Assembly: GCA_050084515.1 (NCBI GenBank) | Contig: CM114271.1 | Location: 30,070,001 to 30,134,000 of the forward strand | Direction of reading: 5' to 3' | DNA: 64,000 nt | Source: Blasia pusilla | Lineage: Eukaryota; Marchantiophyta; Marchantiopsida; Blasiales | Shown: positions 11,641-22,059 of the stretch, piece after piece | Position numbering within the stretch: position 1 is the stretch's first letter | Layout of the letters: every line of letters begins with the position of its first letter | Position numbers and translations under genes: made by a program | The notes under the pieces: model-generated | Databases searched by the model: none | Told to the model about the DNA's origin: nothing | The model's input: the letters and a program-made list of their open reading frames with translations, nothing else

Positions 11641-13990
11641 TAACTTCCTACTCGGCCCCGCTTCCAAGCTCGAGTTATTACTTCTTGGTCCGCGGCTCCT
11701 CATTAGAACGATGTCGATTGTGGTCGGCACATTGTAAGTGTGGATCACTTGGTGTGCACTTAGGAAAGAGAATATTGTCGTCCACGATACTATGCTAGAT
11801 ATCATGTATAGTGTTTCTTGTGTGAGTGACTTCACGTGCAAAGAGAAAGGCACTACCCCATATTGGATCTTTGCATGACAAGAGAGACTCAGGAGGTGGT
11901 GGTGGTAGGTGGAGGTTGTAGTGACCGATCCTACATGAGGCTGGTTGTGCGAGAGCCCAAGTGGTGAGACAAGGGAGATTACCATAAGGAGTGGGGGCGG
12001 CGAAGAAGACCCAACTCTATAATCAACTTTATGACGGACATTGATTCATCCCCCTAGCCATAGAGATATATGGGGTATGGGGAAGAGGTTTGACTTGTTC
12101 CTTACCATTTGTACCCATAAATGGTTGTTCATTAACTATTGCAATTTTTTTATTGTAGGCAACATGTCTCCATAGCTTTGTAGCATGCCCAAGCCAATGG
12201 GCTTTTGTGGCGGGCTCAGGCTGTGGGAGATGCCAACACTAGAGGTCCACTTGGTGGTAGTCACGTCTGTCTAGGTGTTGTTGACATTGTCTCAACTCTT
12301 GGTGAGTTTAGCCGACAGGGGCATGCCCCCTATTCTTTTTCTGGGCCAGTTGTGGCCTTCACGTACTAGACTCTTTAAGTCCCCCCCCACCTTTTTGGTA
12401 TTCCGGATGGGTTTTCCATTACCTGCTTTCTATTGAGGCCTCCATTCTTCTCTTATTTAAGCAAAACCTCCTTATTGTCATTTTTTATTACTATACTCAA
12501 GTCTATAAGAACACTAGTGCAATCCGGTATGCTTTATATCCCATAATCGATCCTCATGCGCCATGTTAAATCTTATTAGTCCAGAAGGTGAGCGATCCTA
12601 TTCCTTGAAGTGTCAAGAGGAGGAGAATCAAAATGAAAGGGCACTCTCCAAAATTAATATAGATTACGGTCCAAATTTTCCGAATACTTTTTAAATTGAT
12701 TCAATGAATTTGTTCACTCTCCATTTTTTTATTATAGATGTTATTAATGTGCCATAATATTTGTAAGCGTGAGTAAGGGAGAACCTTCTACCTACGACAG
12801 TTGTTGATGCAAGGTGAATTCTCTAATAATTTATCCTGTTCAGTATATAATCACTATATACACTGGCAATAAATAAACTTTGGTAGGAAGGTTGTATGTA
12901 GAGATGTCAGGAGTGATCCTTTGGTCTCCTTTGGTGACATGCATGCACAAGATACCATTGAGGAGCTTTCTTGAAACCTTCTTAGAGAATTCATGGGGGG
13001 TTCTTGATTTTTCTGGAACTTGGTAAGCATCTTGAGGCAAACTATGTGGACAAGTTACCTTCTTGGATCCGAAGCTCATCTTTCCATACTTGAATCCAAG
13101 TATAGGTTGGGGCACACTACCACATTGGGGGTCAGTTTGGCTTGATTTTCTTTTAGAGTAATTAGTGGCAACCTTGGCAACCTATCCGATTTACATTGTG
13201 TGATCCCTTTATGTGATGATGTGATATTTTATGTTAGTATATATGACAATAATGTAAGTTGTGTTGTGTATGATAAATTTCTTTTTTATTTGAATAGTGA
13301 AAAAATGATGATTGGAAAATTTTAAATCTTTCGATGTTTTTAATCTCTACGGTATAATTCTTTCACTATAATATATATCATATATTCAAACCCGGTCATA
13401 TGCCCTCCTATTCAACAAAATTGTCATTTGTTTTAGAGTTCAGATTTCATGAATATTTTTGGATGCATCAATATGGATAAGGTGGTGCCCATGCTTGTTT
13501 TACAAGTCATTTTTATGGTTTGGACCACTACTTTGTAAGTCTACTATGAGACTTTTTGCAAGTGAACATCTTATGAGTCTTTTGCATGTAAGTTCGCAAG
13601 ACCTTTGCAAGTCCTTAGAATTGCAATCAACTTGCAAAGGACTCACAAGACTAATTACTTGTACTTGTGAAGTACTTGCATATAAGTTGTGAATGGGATA
13701 TGTAGATTATTCGGGTCCAAAATCATACATGACTCATAAGAAACTCGTAAAGCACTTGCAAAAATGGAAATAGTTAAATAGTCCTCCCCCCTGCCCTTCA
13801 CGCGCTTCCATAACACCTCAATATCCACCTTTTTTTCTACCTTTGTTTGGGATCTAATAAGTATTGTGCACCATTTCTAGATGTGAATTATGGTGAAGCA
13901 CTCTTAGCTTTTTATTCTCTTTGAGTGATTTGGATTTTGGAATGGACTTGGGACGGAGCAGAGCAATCCTATCTATGATCTTGGGATCAA
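11641..13990. other. Intergenic repeat DNA
   Basis: No gene is supported. The stretch contains one copy of a dispersed repeat (12,151-12,445, listed separately) and AT-rich DNA. A CTTGCAAGT-like word recurs in several orientations around 13,540-13,770, giving a loosely repetitive texture. Confidence 0.4.
12151..12445 (+). repeat. Dispersed repeat pair, copy 1
   Basis: This matches 41,073-41,362 in the same orientation over nearly 300 bases. Shared blocks include TATTGTAGGCAAC, GGGCTTTTG, GCGGGCTCA, GGTGAGTTT, a G-run followed by GCCCCC, and GATGG-TTTTCCAT near the end. It may be the 3' end of a transposable element; I do not recognise the family. Confidence 0.6.
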
Positions 13991-13993
13991 GGG

Positions 13994-14379
13994 TGTCACA
14001 TCTGAGTAGCCGATAGGCCAAGATCTATCGTGGATAGGGTATAGGAGCCAGCCGACTATCTTGAGTGTAACTTTGTCCCACGATGTCAGATGAGGTTGAG
14101 GATAGGTCCGTTGTGTCAGGAACTTTGTTTCTAACAACTTTCCTGTTGAGGTCTTTCACAAACGGGTGACTTGTTGAACAGGTCACCTGCCCCTGCTAAC
14201 ATGTGCGGGCAGGTTACCAGGAGGATAGCTATTTTTAGGGGAAGAGCCTTTTGGCTCTTCTCAATCCTATATAAGGGAGGAAAATGGTTTTCCCAAGCCA
14301 TCTTTCTCATGTTGGGCCGTTGGAGCACCTCTCTTGTATGTGTGTGAGATAGGACTAGGGTGCTAACGTCCGCATTCCA
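13994..14379 (+). repeat. LTR-like arm, left half of a large inverted pair
   Basis: This arm begins TGTCACATCTGAGTAGCC and is repeated inverted at 14,499-14,882, with only about 119 bases between. Inside lie a TATATAAGG box (about 14,269), a GAAGAGCC-TTTT-GGCTCTTC hairpin just before it, and a stretch that could be the transcript start. That layout, and a first dinucleotide TG, resemble the U3-R part of an LTR. The 3' terminus is not clear. No open frame of known type is present. Confidence 0.55.
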
Positions 14380-14498
14380 TGAGAAAGATCTTTGATATGA
14401 GGAAAAATAAATAGTTATAAAAACGGCACATCTAGACTAAAAATCCACTCCTCAATCTACATCGGCATATCGAGCCTCGTCCACCCTTCGCTATCAAG

Positions 14499-14882
14499 GA
14501 ATCCAGACGCTAGCACCCTAATCCTATCTCACACACATACAAGAGAGGTGCTTTAACGGCCCAACATGAGAAATATGGCTTGGGAAAACCATCTTCCTCC
14601 CTTATATATGGTTGGGAAGAGCCAAAAGGCTCTTCCCCTAAAAATAGGTATCCTCATGATAACCTACACGCACAGGTTAGCAGGGACGAGTGACCTAGTC
14701 AATAAGCCATCCGGCTATGAAAGACCTCAACAAAGAAGTTGATAGAAACGACGTTCCTGACACAAAGGACCTATCCTCAACCTCATCCGACGCCGTGGGA
14801 CAAAGTTACATTCAAGATAGTCCATTGGCTCCTACGCCCTATCCACGATAGATTTCGGTCTATCGGCTACTCAGATGTGACA
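14499..14882 (-). repeat. LTR-like arm, right half of a large inverted pair
   Basis: This is the inverted partner of 13,994-14,379, with substitutions and a few indels. Read on the minus strand it begins TGTCACATCTGAGTAGCC at 14,882 and carries the same hairpin and TATATAAGG box (about 14,600). Two bases beyond its end a different element terminus starts (14,885), so two elements abut here. Confidence 0.55.
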
Positions 14883-14884
14883 GT

Positions 14885-14921
14885 TGTCGTGCGTATACAT
14901 ATCGCTACACAACATACATCG
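14885..14921 (+). repeat. Shared element terminus T, site 1
   Basis: A motif of about 37 bases starting TGTCGTGCGTATACATATCG and continuing CTACACAACATACATCG. Close copies lie at 25,600-25,636 (+) and 31,496-31,531 (-), with unrelated flanks. It may be an LTR end: its complement ends in CA. If so, it marks the 3' end of the minus-strand gypsy element. Confidence 0.5.
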
Positions 14922-15151
14922 TTGGTCACATCTACACCACACAACACCGATCGATCTTCCCCACACACAGATAGATCCACACATGTACAAAAATCAACTC
15001 ATACATATACATGGAGATCACACAACCGCCCCCCTAGCTGGCACTTGGATGCCCCAAACTCCAGATAGAAAATATCACATCTCTCGGACATGACCTACTA
15101 CCCTATACACATCTCAGACACATCGATGGTCCCGTGGGAACTACATCAAGA

Positions 15152-15186
15152 GGGGCGGGGGGGGGGGAGGGTGGGGTGGGGTGGGG
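15152..15186 (+). other. G-rich tract with G-quadruplex potential
   Basis: The plus strand shows runs of 4, 12, 3, 4, 4 and 4 guanines separated by one base. It lies between the integrase C-terminus and the presumed end of the gypsy element. It would be a C tract in the element's RNA, so it is not a polypurine tract. Confidence 0.7.
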
Positions 15187-15227
15187 TTCAGACATGACAT
15201 ATGCCATCCTAAAAAACAACCATCACA

Positions 15228-15620
15228 TCACAACATACACCTCAAGCCTGCAGGTACCACTGCCAAGCTCGGATCCAATGTCGCGTCTATGTTTGGAAGA
15301 TGACATGGCGCACAACTGCGCACATGATCCTTCCAAACCATACCATCATGTCCCTCCAACATGAGGACTCCGGTCGATAATATCTCGCCCATACGTAGGA
15401 TCGTGCGCCCTGCAGTGATATCTAGCGTCGTGGGTGCCGCCTGCTGTAAATACACGTAATCTCCGTGATGAAACCTCATAATCCTTGGACAATAACCTAC
15501 TCCATGAATGGTCATATACCTCAATGTATCTCTATGCTGAGCAATAGCTAAGTTCTCAAAGGCCATAGGCATAACTCTACAAAAAATCTCCACCCTCTGA
15601 GAACACGCTTGTATCCACAC
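15228..15620 (-). pseudogene. Gypsy integrase C-terminal region
   Basis: An open stretch of about 130 codons reads through GDYVYLQQ, which fits the GDxVY/L start of the SH3-like integrase C-terminal domain, and ends in a Cys/His-bearing tail (residues C..CHLPNID and LRC). It follows the integrase core in the correct order. It is part of the broken polyprotein and not a separate gene. Confidence 0.65.
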
Positions 15621-15639
15621 ATCTGGATCATTAAGTCTA

Positions 15640-16345
15640 ACATCTCCGCCATGTCACGTCAAATAGCTACAGGTAAATCTGGCTCTCTCCCAAAGAGCAA
15701 AAAGTACGGTGAAAATGACGCCAAGGATGCCTGCGGATTACAACGATAACCCGTAGCCAACCATGGCAATTGTAGGTTCCACTCCCTCAACTGTCCCCGC
15801 TGCAAGCCATACTTGCGCAATCCTCTCTTTCACCGTATGTACTACTCTCTCTGCCAACCCATCCACCTCAGGATGATCTCTGGACGTGGCGCGGTGATCT
15901 ATCAGCGCCTGATCACACAAGGCTAAAACTCGCCCCTGAACTCGGTACCCTAGTCAATCAACACCTCCGCCGGTGCACCAAAGTGAATCAGCACACAATC
16001 TAGAAACGCATAAGCTGTTCCCTCGCTCGCCTTGTCCGGTAGTGCCACCAACTCTATCCACTTGGAGAAATGCTCCACCATGACCAATACGTACCTATGA
16101 TGACGCCCCGTCAATGGCAAAGGTCCCGCAAAGTCTAAACTCCACTGATAATCTTAGCCCATAATCGGCAAAGGATGTAACTGCAGAGTGGGAGCATTGA
16201 AGGATGCTACACTCTGTCACATATCATACATCCAACCACAAACTGCTGTATCCCAGTATGCATGCCGCGCCACCAATACTGAACCTGGAGTAAGCTGTCA
16301 GTACGCTTTACTTCAAAATGCCCCAACTCCTCATGGGCATGTCGC
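15640..16345 (-). pseudogene. Gypsy integrase: HHCC zinc domain and catalytic core
   Basis: The N-terminal zinc site is readable on the minus strand near 16,340-16,205 (HEELGH, then CMIC). The catalytic core follows: the first Asp in WSLDFAGPLP (about 16,130), the second in VLID (about 15,955), the Glu in GLAERVV (about 15,862). Stops interrupt it at 15,950-15,952 and 15,923-15,925 (both TAG), and a TAA lies before the first Asp. It would insert element DNA into the chromosome if intact; this copy cannot. Confidence 0.8.
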
Positions 16346-16359
16346 ACTATACGTGCTTG

Positions 16360-17349
16360 CTAGGAAGGATGAGGTACCACTCGTATCCTACCATCTCCCC
16401 ATACTTGCAGAATGTGAGTCCCCTCCCACATGAACCTCCAGGCTCTCTGTAGGATCCGATCTAGCTCCCTAGCACTCACTGTGCTCGCTATGAGGCTAGT
16501 GCGCAAGAACTCCACAACCTCCACGTCGTCATGGATATCACGATCACTTGTCGCCTCCTCAATGACCTTCGGATCCAAAGACTCATCATCCAACCCCACC
16601 ATTGGAGTCATCACCTGTGGCTGACCTACTATAGTCAACCAACAAAGACAGGCAGATGCATGCCAACCGGGCACCATCTCCTCATCACTCTCTCCGTGCC
16701 ATCGAGCTCTTATGTCATCTCTCTGACTCGGACATGGGTTATGACTCAACCCATCCGCATCTTGGTTTAGCCGACCTGGCCTATGAACCACCTCAAACTC
16801 ATACTCTTGTAGTAATAGAGCCCACTTGGAAAGCTTTCATGTAAGCTTGTCGGACTCCATCAACCACCTCAACGGTTGATGATGAGTGATAAGTGTGAAA
16901 GGGTTGCCGAATAAATAGTACCTGAAATGTGCCACAGCCCACACTGCACCCAAGCACTCTCCCTCGTAGGAGCTGTACTTTGCCTCTCCAATGTTGTTCG
17001 ATTGGCTCGCGTAAGCCACAACGAACCTCCTCTCCTCGTCATCCCTCTGAGTAAGCATTGCTCCTAGACCCAACATGCTACAATCCGTATGTAATTGGAA
17101 TGGACGACCCCTAACCGGTCTCTGTAAAATGGGTGAGGACGTCAACCTATCCTTGAGCTCTTGAAATGCTCGCTCGTGATCACCTCCCCACAACCAAACC
17201 TGATCAAGTCCCGTCAACAAGGTCAAAGACTTTGCGATCGCACTAAAACCCTTGACACACCGTAGATAGAAGTTTGCCAATCCAAGAAACGCTTGGTCTC
17301 GACTCACATCTGTAGGGCATGGAATCTTCATAATAGCCTCCACCTTTGT
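16360..17349 (-). pseudogene. Gypsy RNase H domain and spacer
   Basis: After the RT the frame reads through a connection domain (AFLGLANFYLRCVKGFS) and an RNase H domain: QLHTDCSMLGLGA, then YEGECLGAVWAVAHF, then TLITHHQPL, where family members normally have Asp in place of the first His of HHQ. A TGA breaks the frame near 16,837, and the next frame reads VVHRPGRLNQDADGLSH, the end of RNase H. The altered catalytic position and the stop mark it as inactive. Confidence 0.85.
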
Positions 17350-18010
17350 CTACTGAACATCTAACCCACTCGGATATACGGTGTATCCCAAGTACTCAAT
17401 CTGCTCTTGAAAGAATCTGCACTTGCCTGGATGTAACTTCAGTCCGTGTAACTGCAATCGCCGAAACACCTCCTCCAGGTGTCGCTCATGCTCCTCAACC
17501 GTGGAACTGAAGATAAGAATATCATCTATGTAACATTGTACAAAATCCAAGCCATCCAAAATCCTATCCATCACTCTCTAAAACTCCAAAGGCGCGTTCT
17601 TCAACCCAAATGGCAAGAACCGCCACTAATACAAGCAATCTCTCCCGAAACGATCTATCCCCCATAATTTTGTCTTCTCCCTGTCCTCCAATCTGATAGG
17701 AAGCTGATGATAGCCAACATGGAGATCTAAAGTACTGGAGATCTTTGCATGCCCTAACGCATCAAAGATCTCCTCGGGACTAGGCATGGCGTACTGATCT
17801 GACCTCCTCTGTCGGTTTAGAGGACGATAATCTCCACACATCCGCCTATCCATCCAATTGCCATACATATCCTTCTTCGTCGGTGACTATGGCGGATACA
17901 TACTCCCCATGTGATAACTCCACAAGTCCTGCCTCCAATAAGTCCTGACTCATGCTCTGAATCAAGGCTCGCTCCATATCAGAATACCTGTAGGATCGAT
18001 GAAAGATTGA
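17350..18010 (-). pseudogene. Gypsy reverse transcriptase
   Basis: Motifs appear in order on the minus strand: YSDMERALIQ near 17,980, CGDYRPLN near 17,825, STLDLHVGYHQLP (motif A) near 17,730, LPFGLKNAP near 17,600, and YIDD (motif C) at 17,521-17,532, followed by LHPGKCRFF. A frameshift lies near 17,850. TAG stops at 17,626-17,628, 17,578-17,580 and 17,350-17,352 stand where family members usually have Gln. The catalytic Asp residues are still present, but the frame is closed. Confidence 0.9.
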
Positions 18011-18470
18011 CGTATCACTAGCCAACTCAATCCGTATCCCGGAACCCTTCAGCGTACCCAAATCTCTCATACTGAAGGCAAAACAACTCATATGCCCTCT
18101 CAAAAACCTATGAACTTGTTGTCGCTCTCCTCTTATCAACTTGAGACATATCACAGGCTCCCAAGTCTCCATCGTGACCTCACTCGGAGAGGACGCAACC
18201 TCTGGCTTTGGTTGCTATGTAGCAACTCTAGCCACTCCGCAACAGCCACTCCACTCTGGCCTCCTATCTCATGCTCCACATCCAAAAATGAACATGTGCT
18301 GCTCTGGCCGCCTTCGCACTCTCCGCTCGAACGACGTCCCATGAAGTCCATGGGTGCCTATCTCTCTTCGTCCCGCCCCCAGCCAATGCCTCTACAGACC
18401 CTCTAGGCAATGGTCCAACTGGTGGATGTGACGGCATGGATGACACTCGCATCTGTCTCGGCTCAGCCAT
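17990..18470 (-). pseudogene. Methyltransferase-RT linker, second copy of a tandem duplication
   Basis: This linker leads into the RT. It contains RHPWTSWDV near 18,350, WEPVICLKL near 18,160 and DLGTLKGSGIRIEL near 18,050. The same series occurs directly upstream at 18,840-18,480. Frames change within it and it includes stops. Confidence 0.7.
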
Positions 18471-18479
18471 ACCTAAGGT

Positions 18480-18840
18480 CGTCGGAAGATAGGAAAACCA
18501 TTATCCAACTCAATTCGAATATGTGGACCCTTCAATGTACCCAAGTTGTGCATACTATATGCAAAATAATCCCTGAATCTCCACAAGAACTACAACATCT
18601 GTCTTGTCAACCTAGGACCAATCATCGACTCCCACGTCTCTGGAGCAGCAACATGCGCTCCCAAATCATACACCAACTCTCTAGACACTCTACTATGTCT
18701 TGCATCAGCAAAATGAACTCTCATCTCTCTGTGCTCTCGTGACATGTCCCATGAAGTCCATGGATGCCTTTCCATCACCATCGCGCCCCCAGCCAGTGTC
18801 TCACCCATCTCGATAGACGTTGCACTCCAAAGTGGACGTT
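18480..18840 (-). pseudogene. Methyltransferase-RT linker, first copy of a tandem duplication
   Basis: The order is ERHPWTSWDM near 18,765, WESMIGPRL near 18,625 and NLGTLKGPHIRIEL near 18,530, then a jump back to the start of the second copy. The repeat unit is about 360 to 480 bases. Both copies have decayed, so the duplication either arose in an ancestor or has aged since. Confidence 0.65.
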
Positions 18841-18889
18841 ATGTTACACACGCCTCTTGCATCCATCTCTGCCCAGCCAAACCAAGACT

Positions 18890-19440
18890 GCACACCCAAG
18901 TAAGACAGTTCAGTCCATGGCATGACCCGATACCTATCTACGGGATGCCTCTTCCATCATAGGCATGTCCGTCGTACCTGTAGAGAACCCCATAGCTCAC
19001 TCTCGCTCGTCGATGTTGGGGTCCACCAATGTACTTGCATGCTCATCCCATATCATGATTTTCTCCAAGGAGGAAGAATGACCCTGCCATGGCCACCCTG
19101 CCACCACCAAGTGTATCGGACCAACTATATCAAGATCTGGCGCCCCCAACAACGAAATGTCGGCCGAAAATACATGCTGATATCCCCTAACTGCAAAAAG
19201 TGGCAATAATTGAGGATATTGTTGGACTAGTCTCGACACATGATGTAATGAGACCCTACGTGCAGTCTCATCTCTCTCAACATACAAGTGTTGTTGTACT
19301 CGTTCGTATTCCGGCCTGCAACATTGTTGCCAACGATGTACTAATCCCTCCAAAGAGATCTAGTATACGTACATCCTCCTTGGGATAGTGCCACACAATC
19401 GGTGTGGTGTCCAAGGGTGTCAATATATCCACTCCTAGAG
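18890..19440 (-). pseudogene. Retroelement cytosine-C5 DNA methyltransferase, copy 1 (dead)
   Basis: A leader LTPLDTTPIVW precedes motif I (LDLFGGI) at 19,343-19,363. After a frameshift, YVERDETARR and then GPIHLVVAGWPWQG follow. This is motif IV at 19,081-19,092, in which the catalytic Cys of PCQ is Trp (codon 19,087-19,089). Next, the part that should hold motif VI (ENV) and motif VIII is missing. The frame resumes with DERE, AMGFSTGTTD and GHAMD (18,913-18,927), which fits motifs IX-X. So this is an internally deleted enzyme lacking its nucleophile. The family transfers methyl groups from S-adenosylmethionine to cytosine C5. It sits between gag and RT in one transcriptional direction. Confidence 0.8.
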
Positions 19441-19632
19441 CACGTGGTGACTCTATCCTATCTCGCTCTAGAGCATAGGCTCAGCTCCACGCCTGCCTCA
19501 CGAGCTTGTCTATCGTTGGTGTAGTTGGCAACTCCGCCACTCTAGCCGCTGCTGCATGCCAAATCTCTGTGGCTCTTGTCCCAATCACATGCTCCAAGGG
19601 TACCTCTGCCACATCTCATGTGCGTCTATGAG

Positions 19633-19680
19633 AATGAGTTTGGTTCTTCTAGTCTCAACACTAGAAGAACCAAACTCATT
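19633..19680. repeat. Perfect 21-bp inverted repeat with 6-nt loop
   Basis: The arms 19,633-19,653 and 19,660-19,680 are exact reverse complements around a 6-base loop (CTCAAC). It lies inside the decayed gypsy gag-pol region. The next bases outward do not pair. Confidence 0.95.
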
Positions 19681-19982
19681 GCTCTCTCAAAGCGTCATCG
19701 CCAACCAAAAAACATCAGCTTGTCGACCTCCACATGTCAACAAATCTCTCGCCGTGAATAGTGGGACGCTACATAAAGCCATCGCCATCTCTCGTAACTA
19801 GGCTGTGTCGAATGTTGCATAGGCCTGGTAGACGTACTCGCCTCACCCGCTCCTCTAACTGCATCGGCATCTGCAACAACAATGCTCCTCAAAGGCCATC
19901 TAGGGACCATCAATGGGGTCCGAAGAGCCTCTGAAAATGTAAAAGACTGGGGAAGTCTAGCCTGCCTGCCAGCTTCTCCCCT

Positions 19983-21430
19983 CTAGGGATCCAACTCCAC
20001 ATTGGATCCTCGTTGCTCAGAAGCTCTCACCGCGCCTCTCCTAACCATTGCATTTGCATCCACCTGTGTAGTGTTGCACAAAAATCCCATACCTCTTAGA
20101 TCTCCCGCTGTATGCAGGGCCTTAGAAGATCCAGAAGTCGACGCGCCCCCTGCACTTGATGTAGATGCATGCTGGGTCGTCATAGCCTGAAGGCGTTGCT
20201 CCAACTGAGCAATCCTTGCCAAAGCTGCCTTTGATGCAAGTGTTGCACTTGCTCTGGCAGGTGGTGGGGTCTTGCCTCCACCACGTCCTCGAACTCCTAC
20301 ACCTCGTCATCTGCCACCTCTAGGTCCTTCACCTCCCTGTGAGCGCAGCTCGGGGTGGAGCTCGAAACATCTCTCATGTGTGTGCCCATATCTCTGGCAA
20401 TGATCACACTAAGGTAAGGGTGGCCTCCCCTGGGCTGCCTCATATACAGTTGATGGTGCTCCCTACATTCCACTTTGTTGTCTATAATCTTGCTAACGAT
20501 ATGATCCTCCACACGTCCAACAAGAAATACTTGAGCCCTGTTGCCCAACGTATGACTGAACTCGTCATGGTCCAAGCTCCCAATATCCTCCCTTGGTCCT
20601 ATGACTCTATCTCAAGTAGTGTGTTGCGGAAGTGATGGAGATGCTGTCACTCGTGTTGTCTCCCTCGAAGATGATGCGCCTGTCGTCAAAACTATCTCCT
20701 CAAGTATGTTGAGCTCAATCCGCTCTTACAACAAAAATACACATTTGAGAGTAGGGAAACCAACATGTAAGAGACTTGCATCTCCCACTCTCTTCCGCAA
20801 CTTGCGGTGTAGCATCGCATACCAGAATTGGACCGCTTGCGCCTCCATCGCATCCTAAGTCGCTATAATCAACTGTCGGAGCTGTGCAAAGGCCTCTCGA
20901 AGACTCTCTCGCTCTTTTCCGAGACTCATGAATCAACTTCAGCTTGTCGGTCCTCACCCCCTGAAAGTTCCTCCCCGACTCTCGAAAGAACTCAATCAAC
21001 GGGTTGAACGCGACTGATCACACTCGTAAGACTTGGGTCGACAACTCCTCCAAGTGTCTCCTCCGTGTGGTTAGTGGGTGCTACTGTAGCCACCACATCA
21101 TAAAACGCACGCCCTCTAAGGGACACATATCCTAGAGACCAAAATAGTCTCTACGCCTCGATCTCCGTCTCATGGAGAATCCAAAACTTGTGATAATCAT
21201 CCATGGGAGGGCCCTCCAGATGTTGAAAAAGTCCCTTCCATGCCATAAAGGGGTTGGAAATCTGTTGGTTTTGCATCCTATGTGCATCGCACCAACTATC
21301 GAACTCCTCCATAAAATCATCCAACTTGATGGTTTCCACCATGCTTGAGAACCGTCGGGGTCCCCTCGTGGATCCATAAATATGGCGATCATCCATGTCC
21401 CACAACAACGGTGTGGCAACATTGCAACAC
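19983..21430 (-). pseudogene. Gypsy gag with CCHC zinc knuckle
   Basis: Near 21,400-21,150 a frame reads FMEEFDSWCDAH and GLFQHLEGPPMDDY, a capsid-like segment. The zinc knuckle CX2CX4HX4C (C, C, H, C) is seen at 20,367-20,408, followed by an Arg/Gly-rich basic tail with a stop (TGA), and then LEQRLQAM near 20,190, perhaps a coiled coil. Gag forms the particle and binds element RNA. Several frames must be joined, so the gene is broken. No separate protease motif was identified between here and the methyltransferase. Confidence 0.7.
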
Positions 21431-22059
21431 TCCGTGGCCTCTAGGGTAACTGAGAATCCGCTAACGTTACCTCTGGAGTAACTACAACTCGCGACTGAGG
21501 TGGTTCCTCGTGTGGAAACCCTTGATACCTAGCCCCATTGCGTGTAAATCCTCCTCCATTTCTACCACTACCACGCTCCCCAATACTCTGTGGATGCGCC
21601 GTGGTGAAACTTGCAAACTACTATGACTCACTTTCGAGCCACTAGCTCTGCACTAGACAATGCCCAAACTGTGGACATGCCCCCACTTATCTCACTTGAG
21701 GTCAACACGCGGCAAATAGACTGCACACTAAGTCACTCCCGACTAGTGTGATATACATCCATCCCACCAAGTTCTCTACAATAGTCGCGGTAGTGCCGTG
21801 ACTCACCAACGTACTAATCCACAATGTATGTCACCTGAGAATCACCCCTCAAACATCTCCCAAAGTGAGTAAATTCCTCTGTGTGCAACAACTAGCCATC
21901 ACTTCCTTGTGGGTGTGTTGGTAACAAAACATGCAAAAGAACTCTCCAGTTAAGCACACTCTGGAGGAATTGAAGTGGGATGGGTGATCTGGAAGTTATG
22001 TTGAATTGGATCAGCAACGGATTGCCAAGTCCTCACGCCCACCAGCAAGCTGGGGCCTT
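21431..22059. other. Leader or flank of the gypsy element
   Basis: No gene or clear repeat is seen. If the 5' LTR lies further right, this is the element's leader. Confidence 0.3.

Larger units (their letters stand above)
14885..21430 (-). mobile_element. Degenerate Ty3/gypsy element carrying a C5-methyltransferase
   Basis: Reading on the minus strand, the order is gag with a zinc knuckle (about 21.4-19.9 kb), a cytosine-C5 methyltransferase remnant (19.44-18.89 kb), a duplicated linker (18.84-17.99 kb), reverse transcriptase, RNase H and integrase. The RT-RNaseH-integrase order is that of Ty3/gypsy. Coding is broken by several stops and frameshifts, so this copy is dead. The 3' boundary is placed at the TGTCGTGCG motif as a guess. 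No matching 5' LTR was found; another copy of the terminal motif at 25,600 is a candidate for the 5' LTR edge. Confidence 0.85.

Noticed and set aside
15152-15186. G-rich tract considered as the polypurine tract of the gypsy element
   Set aside because: The element reads on the minus strand, where this tract is pyrimidine, so the polarity is wrong.
18997-19353. 118-codon minus-strand frame considered as a stand-alone host gene
   Set aside because: It is the middle of the retroelement methyltransferase, flanked in order by gag and RT, and broken at both ends.
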